Part shown: piece after piece, positions 1 through 7,236 of the stretch
How the letters are laid out: the number at the start of each line of letters is the position of its first letter
How positions within the stretch are numbered: position 1 is the stretch's first letter
Assembly: GCA_018224485.1 (NCBI GenBank)
Contig: JAGTVE010000104.1
Coordinates: forward strand, 1-7,236
Direction: 5' to 3'
DNA from: Thioalkalivibrio sp.
Lineage (GTDB): Bacteria; Pseudomonadota; Gammaproteobacteria; Ectothiorhodospirales; Ectothiorhodospiraceae
Length of the DNA: 7,236 nucleotides
The notes under the pieces: model-generated
The model's database searches: none
What the model saw: only the letters and a program-made list of their open reading frames with translations
What the model was told of the DNA's origin: nothing
Translations under genes and position numbers: made by a program

Positions 1-444
1 ATCTTCATCACCGGCCGGATCAAGGACATCATCGTGCTCGGCAACGGCGAGAAGCTCCCGCCGGCCGACATGGAGATGGCGATCCAGCTCGACAGCCTGT
101 TCGAACAGGTGATGCTTGTCGGGGAGGGCCGACCCTTCCTGTCGGCGCTCGTCGTGCTGAATCCGGAGGCGTGGCGCGAATTCGCCGCGCAACTCGATGT
201 CGATCCCGCAAGCGGCGAGGATCTGCGGAGCCGTTTCGTCGAACGCAGCCTGCTCGCGCGAGTCAATCGCCAGCTCAACGACTTCCCGGGCTTCGCCCGG
301 ATCCGGCGCCTGATCCCGCTGCGAGAGCCGTGGACGGTGGATCATGGCCTGCTGACCCCCACCCTGAAGATGAAGCGCGAGCGCATCGCCGACAACTTCC
401 AGGACGAGGTCGACGCCGCCTACGCGGACTACGCAGATATCTGA
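1..444 (+). CDS. Long-chain acyl-CoA synthetase (AMP-forming), C-terminal part
   Basis: This is the last 147 residues of an AMP-dependent synthetase/ligase; the frame is open to the left window edge and ends at a TGA at 442-444. Enzymes of this family activate fatty acids with ATP to an acyl-adenylate and then an acyl-CoA. The fragment opens with the hinge (A8) motif GRIKDIIVLGNGEKLPPADME at about residues 5-25, which precedes the mobile C-terminal domain. Near the end is LLTPTLKMKR (residues 117-126). Its K123 (codon 367-369) is the expected catalytic lysine of the A10 motif. The ending 'GLLTPTLKMKR' and the insertion between hinge and lysine resemble the eukaryote-like FAA1/FadD15 type rather than E. 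coli FadD. The N-terminal ATP-binding domain lies outside the window, so chain-length preference cannot be judged. It converges on the aminotransferase gene and is probably a separate transcription unit. Confidence 0.9.
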   Translation: MFITGRIKDIIVLGNGEKLPPADMEMAIQLDSLFEQVMLVGEGRPFLSALVVLNPEAWREFAAQLDVDPASGEDLRSRFVERSLLARVNRQLNDFPGFARIRRLIPLREPWTVDHGLLTPTLKMKRERIADNFQDEVDAAYADYADI

Positions 445-470
445 GGAAACGCCGATTGGCCCGGCCTCCT

Positions 471-560
471 GTAGGCGCGAGCCTGCTCGCGAACGCGCCG
501 AAGGCGCTACCAACGCCGGGGCCCACCCGACGCCCATTCGCGTGCGAGGCACGCTCCCAC
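471..560. repeat. Inverted pair of REP-like palindromes (BIME/REPIN-like)
   Basis: The first unit, at 471-493, begins GTAGG and contains the imperfect palindrome GCGAGC-CT-GCTCGC (477-490), followed by GAA. The second unit, at 538-560, lies on the opposite strand. Read on the minus strand it begins GTGGGAGCG, contains the stem GCGTGC/GCACGC (540-545 with 549-554) and ends CGCGAA. The two differ in matched stem positions, which keeps the pairing. Between them is a third small hairpin, GCGCC-GAA-GGCGC (495-507). The general form, G(T)AGG(A)GCGAGC..GCTCGCGAA, is that of REP sequences known from Pseudomonas and other gammaproteobacteria, which RAYT (REP-associated tyrosine) transposases are thought to spread. 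The pair sits between two convergent genes, a usual place for such elements, where they may also stabilise mRNA 3' ends. Assignment is from pattern only; genome copy number is unknown. Confidence 0.6.
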
Positions 561-590
561 TGCGGTCGCTCCGGCCCCGGTGCTCGCTCC
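549..590 (-). repeat. Three degenerate 9-bp repeats next to the REP-like pair
   Basis: On the minus strand the 9-mers GGAGCGAGC (590-582), GGAGCGACC (572-564) and GGAGCGTGC (557-549) follow one another at 18- and 15-base steps, just downstream of the aminotransferase stop. All three look like the leading half of the REP palindrome; the last is part of the complete unit at 560-538. They could be decayed REP copies. No function is claimed. Confidence 0.4.
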
Positions 591-599
591 GACCCCCCC

Positions 600-1772
600 T
601 CAGGTGTGCCCTGCGAGGACCGGCCGCAGCCGGGCGACGGCCTCCTCGAGACGCTCCCGCGGCTGGGTATAGGCGATGCGGATATGATCGCGTCCGGAGC
701 CGGGGCTGAAGTCCGTGCCCGGCGTCAGGGCCACCCCGGCCTCGTCGAGGATTCGGGCGCACAGGGCCTCCGAGTCGGATCCGTGGGCGCGGCTGTCGGC
801 ATAGATATAGAAGGCGCCCTCGGGGCGGGCGTGCAGCTCGAGCCCGAGTCCGGGCAGCGCTGCGAGCAGGAAGTCGCGCCGCGCCTGCAGTTCACGGACC
901 CGCGCCTGCAACAGGGTCTCGGTCCCGGACTCGAAGGCGGCCAGCGCGGCCGTCTGGGCAACCGTCGGCGGGGCAACGAAGAGATTCTGCGCCAGCCTTC
1001 TGACCGGCTCGATCCAGTCCTCCGGCACCACCATCCAGCCCAGACGCCAGCCGGTCATCGCGTAGTACTTGGAGAAGCTGTTCACGATGATCGCGTCGGG
1101 TACCGTCGAAAGCGCGGTGACAGGAGGCCGATCGAAGATCAGACGCCCATAGATCTCGTCCATGATCAGCATGCCGTTGCGCTCCCGGACCACCTCGGCG
1201 ATAGCGGTCAACTCCGCCTCCGGGAGCAGCGTTCCGGTGGGGTTTGCCGGCGATGCCAGCATCACCGCGCGGGTCCCGGGACGCCAGGCGGCCGCGATCT
1301 GGGTCGCCGTGGGCTGGAAGCCCGATTGCGCCGGGACGGGTACCGGGACCGGCTGCCCGCCCAGTGCAGTGACGAACTGGCGGTTGCAGGCGTAACCGGG
1401 GTCGGGCAACAGCACCGCGTCGCCCGCATCGGTCCCGGCCGCGAGCGCGAGCAGGATCGCCGCCGAGGCGCCGCTGGTGACGACCACACGTTCCGGGTCG
1501 ACCCGCAGACCATAGAGCCTCAGGTAGTCCCCGGCGATCGCCTTGCGCAGCGCGCTGGTGCCGTGCGCCGGCGTGTAGCGGACCATGCCCGCGGCCATGG
1601 CCCGTGTTGCCGCCGCAACGATCGGCTCCGGGGTGGGGAAGTCCGGCTCACCCACCTCCAGGTGGATCACGTCCCGGCCCGGGGCCTCCAGGGCCTGGGC
1701 CCGGGCCAGCACCTGCATCACCCGAAACGGCTCCATCGCGGCGGCACGCTGCGACACACCCGGCGTGGACAT
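600..1772 (-). CDS. PLP-dependent aminotransferase, class I/II (fold type I)
   Basis: This 390-residue protein has the full length and motif order of aspartate aminotransferase-like (subgroup I) enzymes, which move amino groups between an amino acid and a 2-oxoacid using pyridoxal phosphate. Visible motifs are GEPDF (41-45), NPTG (177-180, with the Asn contacting the PLP ring oxygen), D205 and Y208 in DEIYGRLIF, and SFSKYYAMTGWRLGW (232-246), where K235 is the PLP Schiff-base lysine. R365 in HIRIAYT is the expected substrate-carboxylate arginine. The substrate cannot be told from sequence. The ATG start at 1772 lies only 2 nt after the der stop (TGA-GG-ATG), and an AAGGGG ribosome binding site lies at 1786-1781 inside der, 8 nt upstream. 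A second Met at residue 13 (MEPFRVMQVLARA) begins where many relatives begin, so a shorter start is possible. An aminotransferase also follows der in Pseudomonas, as far as I recall, so the link appears conserved. Confidence 0.92.
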   Translation of the reverse strand: MSTPGVSQRAAAMEPFRVMQVLARAQALEAPGRDVIHLEVGEPDFPTPEPIVAAATRAMAAGMVRYTPAHGTSALRKAIAGDYLRLYGLRVDPERVVVTSGASAAILLALAAGTDAGDAVLLPDPGYACNRQFVTALGGQPVPVPVPAQSGFQPTATQIAAAWRPGTRAVMLASPANPTGTLLPEAELTAIAEVVRERNGMLIMDEIYGRLIFDRPPVTALSTVPDAIIVNSFSKYYAMTGWRLGWMVVPEDWIEPVRRLAQNLFVAPPTVAQTAALAAFESGTETLLQARVRELQARRDFLLAALPGLGLELHARPEGAFYIYADSRAHGSDSEALCARILDEAGVALTPGTDFSPGSGRDHIRIAYTQPRERLEEAVARLRPVLAGHT

Positions 1773-1774
1773 CC

Positions 1775-3202
1775 TCAGCGCCCCTTGACGTGGCGCAGCA
1801 TGCGTTTGCGCTTGCGCCTCTGCCGCTCCGTAAGCACGTTCCTGCGGCCGGCAAAGGGATTCCTGCCGGTCCTGAACTCTAGCCGCAGCGGTGTTCCGAC
1901 AAGCCCCAGGTGCGTGCGGAAGAAGTTTTCCAGGAAGCGCTTGTAGCTGGCCGGCAGGGCCTCGGTCTGGTTGCCGTGGATCACGATCACCGGCGGGTTC
2001 TGTCCGCCCTGGTGGGCATAGCGCAGCTTGATCCGCCGGTGCCCGACCAGTGGCGGCTGGTGTTCGGCCACCGCCGACTCGAGCAGCCGGGAGAGCTGCG
2101 GGGTGGACAGCTCGGCAAAGGCACTGGCGTAGGCCTCGCGCACGTCCTCGAGCAGGTGCCCGACGTTCGTGCCGTGCAGCGCCGAGATCAGGCGCAGCCG
2201 CGCGAAACGCAGGAAACCCAGCCGGCGCTCGAGGTCGCGGCGGACCATCTCGCGGCTATCCGGCTCGAGGCCGTCCCACTTGTTCACCGCGAGCACGAGC
2301 GCCCTGCCCGCCTCCAGCGCCAGGCCCAGCAGGTGCGCGTCCTGGTCCGCGATACCGGCCTGGGCATCGAGCACCATGATCACCACGTGCGCGGCCTCGA
2401 TCGCCTTCAGCGTCTTGATCACGCTGAATTTTTCCACGGTGTCGTGTACCCGGGCCCGGCGCCGCACGCCGGCCGTGTCGATCAGCGTGTAATCCTGCCC
2501 GTCGCGGGCGAAGGGAATGAAGATGCTGTCCCGCGTGGTCCCGGCGATCGGGGTGGCAAGCACGCGCTCCTGGCCCAGCAGCCGGTTGATCAGGGTGGAC
2601 TTGCCGGCGTTCGGGCGACCAATCACCGCGACCCGGATCCCGGGCCAGCGGTCCAGCGCCTCCGCCTCTTCTTCCGGGACCGGCCCCTCGCCACCCGGTT
2701 CCGCCTGCTGCAGATCGAGTTCCTCGCGCACCCGCTGCATCAGGACCGTGACCCCGCGCCCGTGGGCGGCCGCGATCGGCAGGATCGGCCCAAGTCCGAG
2801 CGCGTGGAATTCCGCGGTGGCCGAATCGATATCGAGACCGTCGGTCTTGTTCGCCACCACCAGGGCCCGCACCCCCTCGCTGCGCAGTCCGCCCGCGATC
2901 GACTCGTCCAGCACGCTCAGCCCGGCCCGTGCATCCACCATCAGCAGCACCAGGTCGGCCTCGACGATGGCCTGCCGCGTCTGCCGGGCCATCGCGGCGT
3001 CCATGGTCTCCTCCTCACCGGAGAGCCCGCCGGTATCCACCACCATGTACGGGAAGCCGCCGGCCCGGCCGATCCCGTACTGGCGATCCCGGGTCAGCCC
3101 CGGCAGGTCCGCGACCAGTGCATCCCTTGAACGCGTCAGCTGGTTGAAGAGTGTGGATTTTCCGACATTGGGACGCCCAACCAGGGCGATCACGGGAATC
3201 AT
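1775..3202 (-). CDS. der: Ribosome-associated GTPase Der (EngA)
   Basis: Der is an essential GTPase with two tandem G domains and a KH-like C-terminal domain that acts in late assembly of the 50S ribosomal subunit. In this 475-residue product the first G domain shows GRPNVGKS (9-16), DTGG (56-59) and NKTD (118-121). An acidic linker follows (about 167-185). The second G domain shows GRPNAGKS (195-202), DTAG (242-245) and NKWD (307-310). The KH-like domain spans about 362-450 and contains GGQNPPVIVIHGNQ; a strongly basic tail (RRKRKR) follows. Length is close to the 490 residues of E. coli Der. The frame also allows a GTG start at 3211, but the ATG at 3202 gives MIPVIALVGRPNVGKS, matching the usual Der N-terminus (E. 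coli MVPVVALVGRPNVGKS). It also has CAGGG at 3215-3211, 8 nt upstream. It lies 60 nt after bamB and 2 nt before the aminotransferase gene, in one operon. Confidence 0.97.
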   Translation of the reverse strand: MIPVIALVGRPNVGKSTLFNQLTRSRDALVADLPGLTRDRQYGIGRAGGFPYMVVDTGGLSGEEETMDAAMARQTRQAIVEADLVLLMVDARAGLSVLDESIAGGLRSEGVRALVVANKTDGLDIDSATAEFHALGLGPILPIAAAHGRGVTVLMQRVREELDLQQAEPGGEGPVPEEEAEALDRWPGIRVAVIGRPNAGKSTLINRLLGQERVLATPIAGTTRDSIFIPFARDGQDYTLIDTAGVRRRARVHDTVEKFSVIKTLKAIEAAHVVIMVLDAQAGIADQDAHLLGLALEAGRALVLAVNKWDGLEPDSREMVRRDLERRLGFLRFARLRLISALHGTNVGHLLEDVREAYASAFAELSTPQLSRLLESAVAEHQPPLVGHRRIKLRYAHQGGQNPPVIVIHGNQTEALPASYKRFLENFFRTHLGLVGTPLRLEFRTGRNPFAGRRNVLTERQRRKRKRMLRHVKGR

Positions 3203-3270
3203 CCCGGGCACCCTGCAGAGCGCTCACGCGCCAGTCGCTGCCGATGCGCCCTGCGCCGGGTCTCAGTCAT
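3199..3270 (-). other. Possible 23-codon linking ORF between bamB and der
   Basis: An ATG at 3270-3268 overlaps the last bamB codons (GATGACTGA) in a different frame. The frame runs 23 codons (MTETRRRAHRQRLARERSAG then CPG) to a TGA at 3201-3199 that overlaps the der ATG at 3202 (ATGA). The peptide is very Arg-rich, which fits either a real small basic peptide or simple out-of-frame reading of GC-rich DNA. The same frame remains open upstream inside bamB as far as 3399. Confidence 0.25.
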
Positions 3271-4435
3271 CGTCCACGCGCGCCCGGATCGCGCTGAGCT
3301 GGCCATCCGCGGAGACCACGTAGAGCACGCCCTCGTGCAGCACCGGACGGGTGGCGATCGCACCCCGACCCGCCCGGGTCCGGGCGATGATGCTGCCATC
3401 GTCGAGGCTCAGCCAGTGCAGGTAGCCCTCGTAATCACCGACGACGGCCTGATTGCCGACGGCGACGGGTGCGGTAACGCCACGCAACCGCAGGTCGCGC
3501 TGCTGCCAGAGGTCTCCGCCATTGCGCGGATCGAGCCCCCAGGCGTGGCTGTCTGCCGCCGTCATCACCAGCACTCCGGATTCCGGATCGATGTCGCCTC
3601 CCTGGTAGGAGGAGAATTCCCGGGCCCAGATCGTGTCCCCGCTGTCCAGAGTGACCGCGACCAGGCGACCCTGGTAGGTGGCGGCGAAGGCCGCGCCGCG
3701 ATGGACCGGTATGTAGCCGTCGGCATCGATCAGCCGCTCCAGTTCCGAGCGGCCCGTGGGAACCCCGACGGTCGCCTCCCACAGCACGTTGCCACGACCG
3801 GCACCCAGCATCAGCAGACGCCCGGTGTCGAAACTCGCCAGCACCCTGCCCGGCAGTATCTGCGGCACCTGTGCGCCCCGCAGGCTCAGCGCGGGTGTGG
3901 TGCGCAGCGCCGTCCAGCGGGTAGTGCCCGAGGCTGCATCCAGGGCATGCAGTCGGCCGTCGTTGGTCCGCGCAATCACCTGTCCGCCCGCCACCGCCGA
4001 AACAGCCACCACCTCGCTGGAGAGCTGCGTGCGCCAGATCTCGTCGCCGTCGTCGAGATTCACGGCGATCGCCAGGCCCTCGAGTGTCCCGAGCACGGCG
4101 ATATCGTCCCCGACACCCATGCCCGAAGCGACCTGGACGTCCTCCAGGCGCGTATCCCAGCGCGGGCTCCCGGAATCGAGTTCCAGCGCCGTCACACGAC
4201 CGCGGACGTCCGCCACCACGATCAGGTCCCCGGTCACGCCGGGCCGCATCTGCCAGAGAAAGCGGTCACCGCCGCGGCCGATGGACCGCGACCAGAGGGC
4301 GGTGGGCGTACCCACGACGGTGAACTCGGGCAGCGGTGCAGGCGGTTCCGTCGTGTCGCGACTCCACAGGCCGCAGGCGGCGAGGGAGAACACGAGCGCA
4401 AAGACGAGGCCGGGACGCAGTGCAGCGGCGATCAT
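3263..4435 (-). CDS. bamB: Outer membrane protein assembly lipoprotein BamB
   Basis: BamB is the beta-propeller lipoprotein of the BAM complex, which inserts beta-barrel proteins into the outer membrane; it works in the periplasm anchored to the inner leaflet of the outer membrane. The 390-residue product starts with a lipoprotein signal, MIAAALRPGLVFALVFSLAAC, with lipobox L-A-A-C and lipidated C21. The residue after Cys is Gly, not Asp, which fits outer-membrane sorting. PQQ-like propeller repeats recur as L-D-x-G-x-x-x-W: LDSGSPRW (86-93), LDDGDEIW (127-134), LDAASGTTRW (165-174), LDSGDTIW (263-270), LDPRNGGDLW (301-310) and LDDGSII (344-350). The segment RSELERLIDADG (about 229-240) resembles a conserved BamB loop. 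The start needs care: AAGGA at 4452-4448 is 12 nt before the ATG at 4435 but only 6 nt before an in-frame TTG at 4441, which would add two residues. The open frame continues to a TTG at 4516, but that extension precedes the signal peptide and is not protein-like. Confidence 0.95.
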   Translation of the reverse strand: MIAAALRPGLVFALVFSLAACGLWSRDTTEPPAPLPEFTVVGTPTALWSRSIGRGGDRFLWQMRPGVTGDLIVVADVRGRVTALELDSGSPRWDTRLEDVQVASGMGVGDDIAVLGTLEGLAIAVNLDDGDEIWRTQLSSEVVAVSAVAGGQVIARTNDGRLHALDAASGTTRWTALRTTPALSLRGAQVPQILPGRVLASFDTGRLLMLGAGRGNVLWEATVGVPTGRSELERLIDADGYIPVHRGAAFAATYQGRLVAVTLDSGDTIWAREFSSYQGGDIDPESGVLVMTAADSHAWGLDPRNGGDLWQQRDLRLRGVTAPVAVGNQAVVGDYEGYLHWLSLDDGSIIARTRAGRGAIATRPVLHEGVLYVVSADGQLSAIRARVDDD

Positions 4436-4578
4436 GTGCAATGGTGATCCTTGACGTGAAGGTCGCGCGCCGCCCCTGCGGACCAACTGCCCCCCCTCAC
4501 AGTGGGGAGGCGGCAAGAGAAAACGGTCACGGCGGCATGCGACCGGTCTTCAACCCCGGGGGTGACCTGCTGCGCCAT
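4432..4578 (-). other. Possible 48-codon linking ORF spanning the yfgM-bamB gap
   Basis: An ATG at 4578-4576 lies 5 nt after the yfgM stop (TGA-CGACC-ATG). The frame stays open for 48 codons, beginning MAQQVTPGVEDRSHAAVTVF and ending KDHHCT, to a TGA at 4434-4432 that overlaps the bamB ATG. No ribosome binding site precedes it, and the peptide has no recognisable domain, signal or membrane segment. Translation would have to be by reinitiation after yfgM. It also crosses the GC-rich inverted repeat at 4469-4514. Confidence 0.25.
4469..4514 (-). other. GC-rich inverted repeat in the yfgM-bamB gap
   Basis: GCCGCC (4469-4474) can pair with GGCGGC (4509-4514). Inside this, CCCC (4493-4496) can pair with GGGG (4504-4507) around a 7-nt loop. 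Transcribed on the minus strand, it would form a hairpin 33 nt upstream of the bamB start, before the ribosome binding site. There is no U-tract, so it is not a classical intrinsic terminator. It could be an mRNA processing or pausing structure, or chance in GC-rich DNA. Confidence 0.25.
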
Positions 4579-4583
4579 GGTCG

Positions 4584-5197
4584 TCAGGCCGCGAGTTCAT
4601 CGAGTTTCAGACGCAGAAACTCGGTGTCGTGTCCTGCCGCGAGGGCCGCCTCGTAGTGACGCCGGGCCTCCCCGCTCTCGCCCCGGGCGCGGGCAATGTC
4701 GCCGCGGACCTCCGCACGCAGCCCCGAGAAGGCATCCGCGGTCACATCCGCCAGCACGGTCTCCGCCTCGTCGACGCGGTCCGCAGCGACCAGGTGACGC
4801 GCCAGGCGCAGCGACATGACCTGGCGATAGCCCTCTTCGTGTGCGGTCGCGCGTGCCTGCTCGAGCGCATGAATCGCCCCCTTCGAGTCGTCCTGGCGGA
4901 CCGCGATGTCCGCCATCAGCGCCCAGCCCATGGACACATAGGGCGTGCCGCGTCCGTTCTCGGCGAGTTCCGGTGCCAGCGCGGAGGCCTGCGCGAACTG
5001 GCCGGCGTCAACGTGCGACAGCACCATCATGTACAACTCCGACGCAGCCTCCGCACGGTCCGCCTGGCGATCGGTCCACCAGTTCCAGCCAAAGAGTCCG
5101 GCGATGCCCAGTATCACACCACCGATTACAGCGGAGCCGTTGTCCGACCACCACTGCTTGATTCGTTCCGCTTTTTCCTCGTCGGTGAGGTAACTCA

Positions 5198-5198
<1 letters not shown>
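4584..5198 (-). CDS. yfgM: YfgM family tetratricopeptide protein (SecYEG ancillary subunit)
   Basis: The 204-residue protein has the YfgM layout. A short cytoplasmic N-terminus (MSYLTDEEKAERIKQWWSDN) is followed by one membrane helix at about 22-41 (GSAVIGGVILGIAGLFGWNW). The rest is a periplasmic helical TPR region (about 50-200) ending in FLRLKLDELAA, which resembles the conserved YfgM C-terminus. In E. coli YfgM is a single-pass inner-membrane protein that associates with SecYEG and PpiD and helps hand over secreted proteins to periplasmic chaperones; the same role is inferred here. Its ATG shares one base with the hisS stop (TGATG), and a strong GGAGGA sits at 5212-5207, 8 nt upstream. 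This pairing indicates translational coupling plus independent initiation. Position between hisS and bamB is the standard one and strengthens the call. Confidence 0.93.
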
Positions 5199-6489
<1,291 letters not shown>

Positions 6490-6493
<4 letters not shown>

Positions 6494-6537
6494 GCCGGTC
6501 CCGATACGCCGGCGCGGCATTTGTGTGACCGGCGCAT
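6490..6537 (-). other. Possible 15-codon linking ORF between rodZ and hisS
   Basis: An ATG at 6537-6535 overlaps the rodZ stop (TGATG), and the frame runs 15 codons (MRRSHKCRAGVSGPA) to a TGA at 6492-6490 that overlaps the hisS ATG (ATGA). It has no clear ribosome binding site of its own. It could pass terminating ribosomes from rodZ to hisS, or be chance. The peptide contains one His only, so it is not an attenuation leader of the his-operon kind. Confidence 0.25.
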
Positions 6538-7236
6538 CAGTCGGCGCCCAGCGTCAATCGTGCGGTGCGGTCCTCGCGCGTGTATGCCTCCAGCGCCACC
6601 GGGCCGCCGTCGCGGCTCAGGCGGACCTCGGGCGCATTGCCCAGGATCAACCGCGCCGGCATCTCGACCGCCACGCTGCGCTCGTCGCCCGCGTGGAAGA
6701 TGCCCTGCAGAACCACGTCGTCCGCCGCGGAGCGGACCTCGATCCAGGAGGTTCCGTCGAAGGCCAGGTTTAGCGTGCTTCGGTCGCCACCAACGGCAGC
6801 GCCACCCTGCTCCAGGGGTCGTCCAGGGGGCGGCACCGCGTCCGGAACGGCCGGTGTCTCCGGGTCGGCCGGCGGTCCCGCCCGCGGTTCGGTGCTCACG
6901 CCCGGATCGGGCGCTGGGGCTGCGGTCAGTCCAGCCTCTGGTGCGACCGGCGCCGGTTCCGTGGCCGGTGCCGGTACCGCCGCCGATGGCTCCAATGGGC
7001 GCTCCGGCGCGAGCTCCGGTGCCAACTCCGGCTCAGGCGCGGGCGCCGCGGGCTCGGTGGGCACGACAGGCAGCCCGGGCTCCTGCAGCAAGGGCTCCGG
7101 CGGCGCCGGCGCCAGGTCGGGTGGCAGCGGCCCGTCCACCTGACCGGGAGCCTCCGGTCCGGGCACCCACTCCAGTTCCTCCGCCGGCTCCGGCATCCCC
7201 GGGGGTCCCGGCTCCGGCTCGGCCAGCGGCTCGGGC
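6537..7236 (-). CDS. rodZ: RodZ-like cytoskeletal protein, C-terminal part
   Basis: The frame is open to the right window edge (13 further codons precede the first ATG at 7196) and ends with TGA at 6539-6537. About 232 residues are visible. The last 80 or so, from STLNLAFDGTSWIEVRSAAD to AYTREDRTARLTLGAD, match the DUF4115 periplasmic domain that ends RodZ (YfgA). Shared features are the hydrophobic strand followed by SW(I/V)EVR, the central RLILGNAPEVRL and the final YT...LTLG. RodZ spans the inner membrane and connects MreB filaments to the cell-wall elongation machinery. The helix-turn-helix domain and membrane segment would lie to the right, outside the window. The region before the domain is a long Pro/Glu/Ala linker. 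Position upstream of hisS agrees with the usual rodZ-ispG-hisS cluster, although ispG is absent here. The name rests on the C-terminal domain and context. Confidence 0.82.
   Translation of the reverse strand, partial: PEPLAEPEPGPPGMPEPAEELEWVPGPEAPGQVDGPLPPDLAPAPPEPLLQEPGLPVVPTEPAAPAPEPELAPELAPERPLEPSAAVPAPATEPAPVAPEAGLTAAPAPDPGVSTEPRAGPPADPETPAVPDAVPPPGRPLEQGGAAVGGDRSTLNLAFDGTSWIEVRSAADDVVLQGIFHAGDERSVAVEMPARLILGNAPEVRLSRDGGPVALEAYTREDRTARLTLGAD
6800..7236 (-). repeat. Low-complexity Pro/Glu/Ala linker-coding region of rodZ
   Basis: About 145 residues in a row consist largely of Pro, Glu and Ala, with units such as PEPELAPELAPERPLEP and ATEPAPVAPEAG. The DNA repeats short GC-rich words (plus strand GGCTCCGGC, GGTGCCGG). 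Such stretches change length easily by slippage. In RodZ it would form an extended periplasmic spacer between the membrane helix and the C-terminal domain. The region continues beyond the window. Confidence 0.7.

Noticed and set aside
445..599. Rho-independent terminators between the convergent genes
   Set aside because: Hairpins are present at 477-490, 495-507 and 540-554, but none is followed by a T-tract on either strand.
171..1946. 591-codon plus-strand open frame
   Set aside because: It begins inside the acyl-CoA synthetase gene in another frame and runs antisense through the aminotransferase into der. Its product is Arg/Gly/Pro-rich with no domain. It is a shadow frame of GC-rich coding DNA.
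1910..3130. 406-codon plus-strand open frame antisense to der
   Set aside because: The opposite strand encodes Der with every expected motif. The antisense product is His/Arg/Gln-rich and unrecognisable.
3203..3211. GTG start for der at 3211
   Set aside because: It would overlap the CAGGG that serves ATG 3202 and adds three residues not seen in the family N-terminus.
3335..4447. 370-codon plus-strand open frame antisense to bamB
   Set aside because: It mirrors the bamB codon pattern; no protein-like features or ribosome binding site were seen.
4436..4516. N-terminal extension of bamB to a TTG at 4516
   Set aside because: It would place 27 polar, Arg-rich residues before the lipoprotein signal peptide, which must be N-terminal. 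The extension covers the gap hairpin and shows no family similarity.
4436..4583. Sigma-70 promoter for bamB-der
   Set aside because: TTGAAG and TTGCCG occur on the minus strand, but no acceptable -10 box lies 16-18 nt downstream of either.
6494..6520. Upstream ATG for hisS at 6520
   Set aside because: It adds MPRRRIGTG with no ribosome binding site. Family members start just before the IRGMHD motif, which fits ATG 6493.

Overview
The window is a high-GC stretch of bacterial chromosome made up almost entirely of housekeeping genes. Gene content and order point to a gammaproteobacterium: rodZ C-terminus - hisS - yfgM - bamB - der, all on the minus strand. This is the well-known rodZ-(ispG)-hisS-yfgM-bamB-der cluster of Gammaproteobacteria. 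The base composition and the aminotransferase after der suggest a Chromatiales/Ectothiorhodospiraceae- or Pseudomonas-like lineage. The genus cannot be fixed from sequence alone.

Layout from left to right. Positions 1-444 (+) hold the last 147 codons of a long-chain acyl-CoA synthetase, cut by the window edge. Positions 445-599 are a convergent intergenic region with an inverted pair of REP-like palindromes. The rest is one minus-strand gene series, read from right to left: the C-terminal part of rodZ (7236-6537, cut by the window edge), hisS (6493-5198), yfgM (5198-4584), bamB (4435-3263), der (3202-1775) and a class I/II PLP aminotransferase (1772-600). No RNA gene, insertion sequence, CRISPR array or phage gene was seen.

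The minus-strand genes look like one operon tying protein synthesis to envelope building. HisS charges tRNA-His, YfgM is an inner-membrane helper of the Sec translocon, BamB is a lipoprotein of the outer-membrane protein assembly complex, Der matures the 50S ribosomal subunit, and RodZ links MreB to cell shape. Junctions are tight: hisS/yfgM overlap by one base (TGATG) and der/aminotransferase are 2 nt apart.

Three things deserve a second look. First, ispG, which normally sits between rodZ and hisS, is missing from that position. Second, each of the three real gaps in the operon (rodZ-hisS 43 nt, yfgM-bamB 148 nt, bamB-der 60 nt) is spanned by a small open frame. Each starts at or beside the upstream stop codon and ends in a TGA that overlaps the downstream ATG (ATGA), so ribosomes could in principle travel the operon without a break. 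This may be chance in GC-rich DNA, but it holds in three of three gaps. Third, the RodZ periplasmic linker is an unusually long Pro/Glu/Ala-rich stretch. Otherwise the window is ordinary, and no clearly new system was found.
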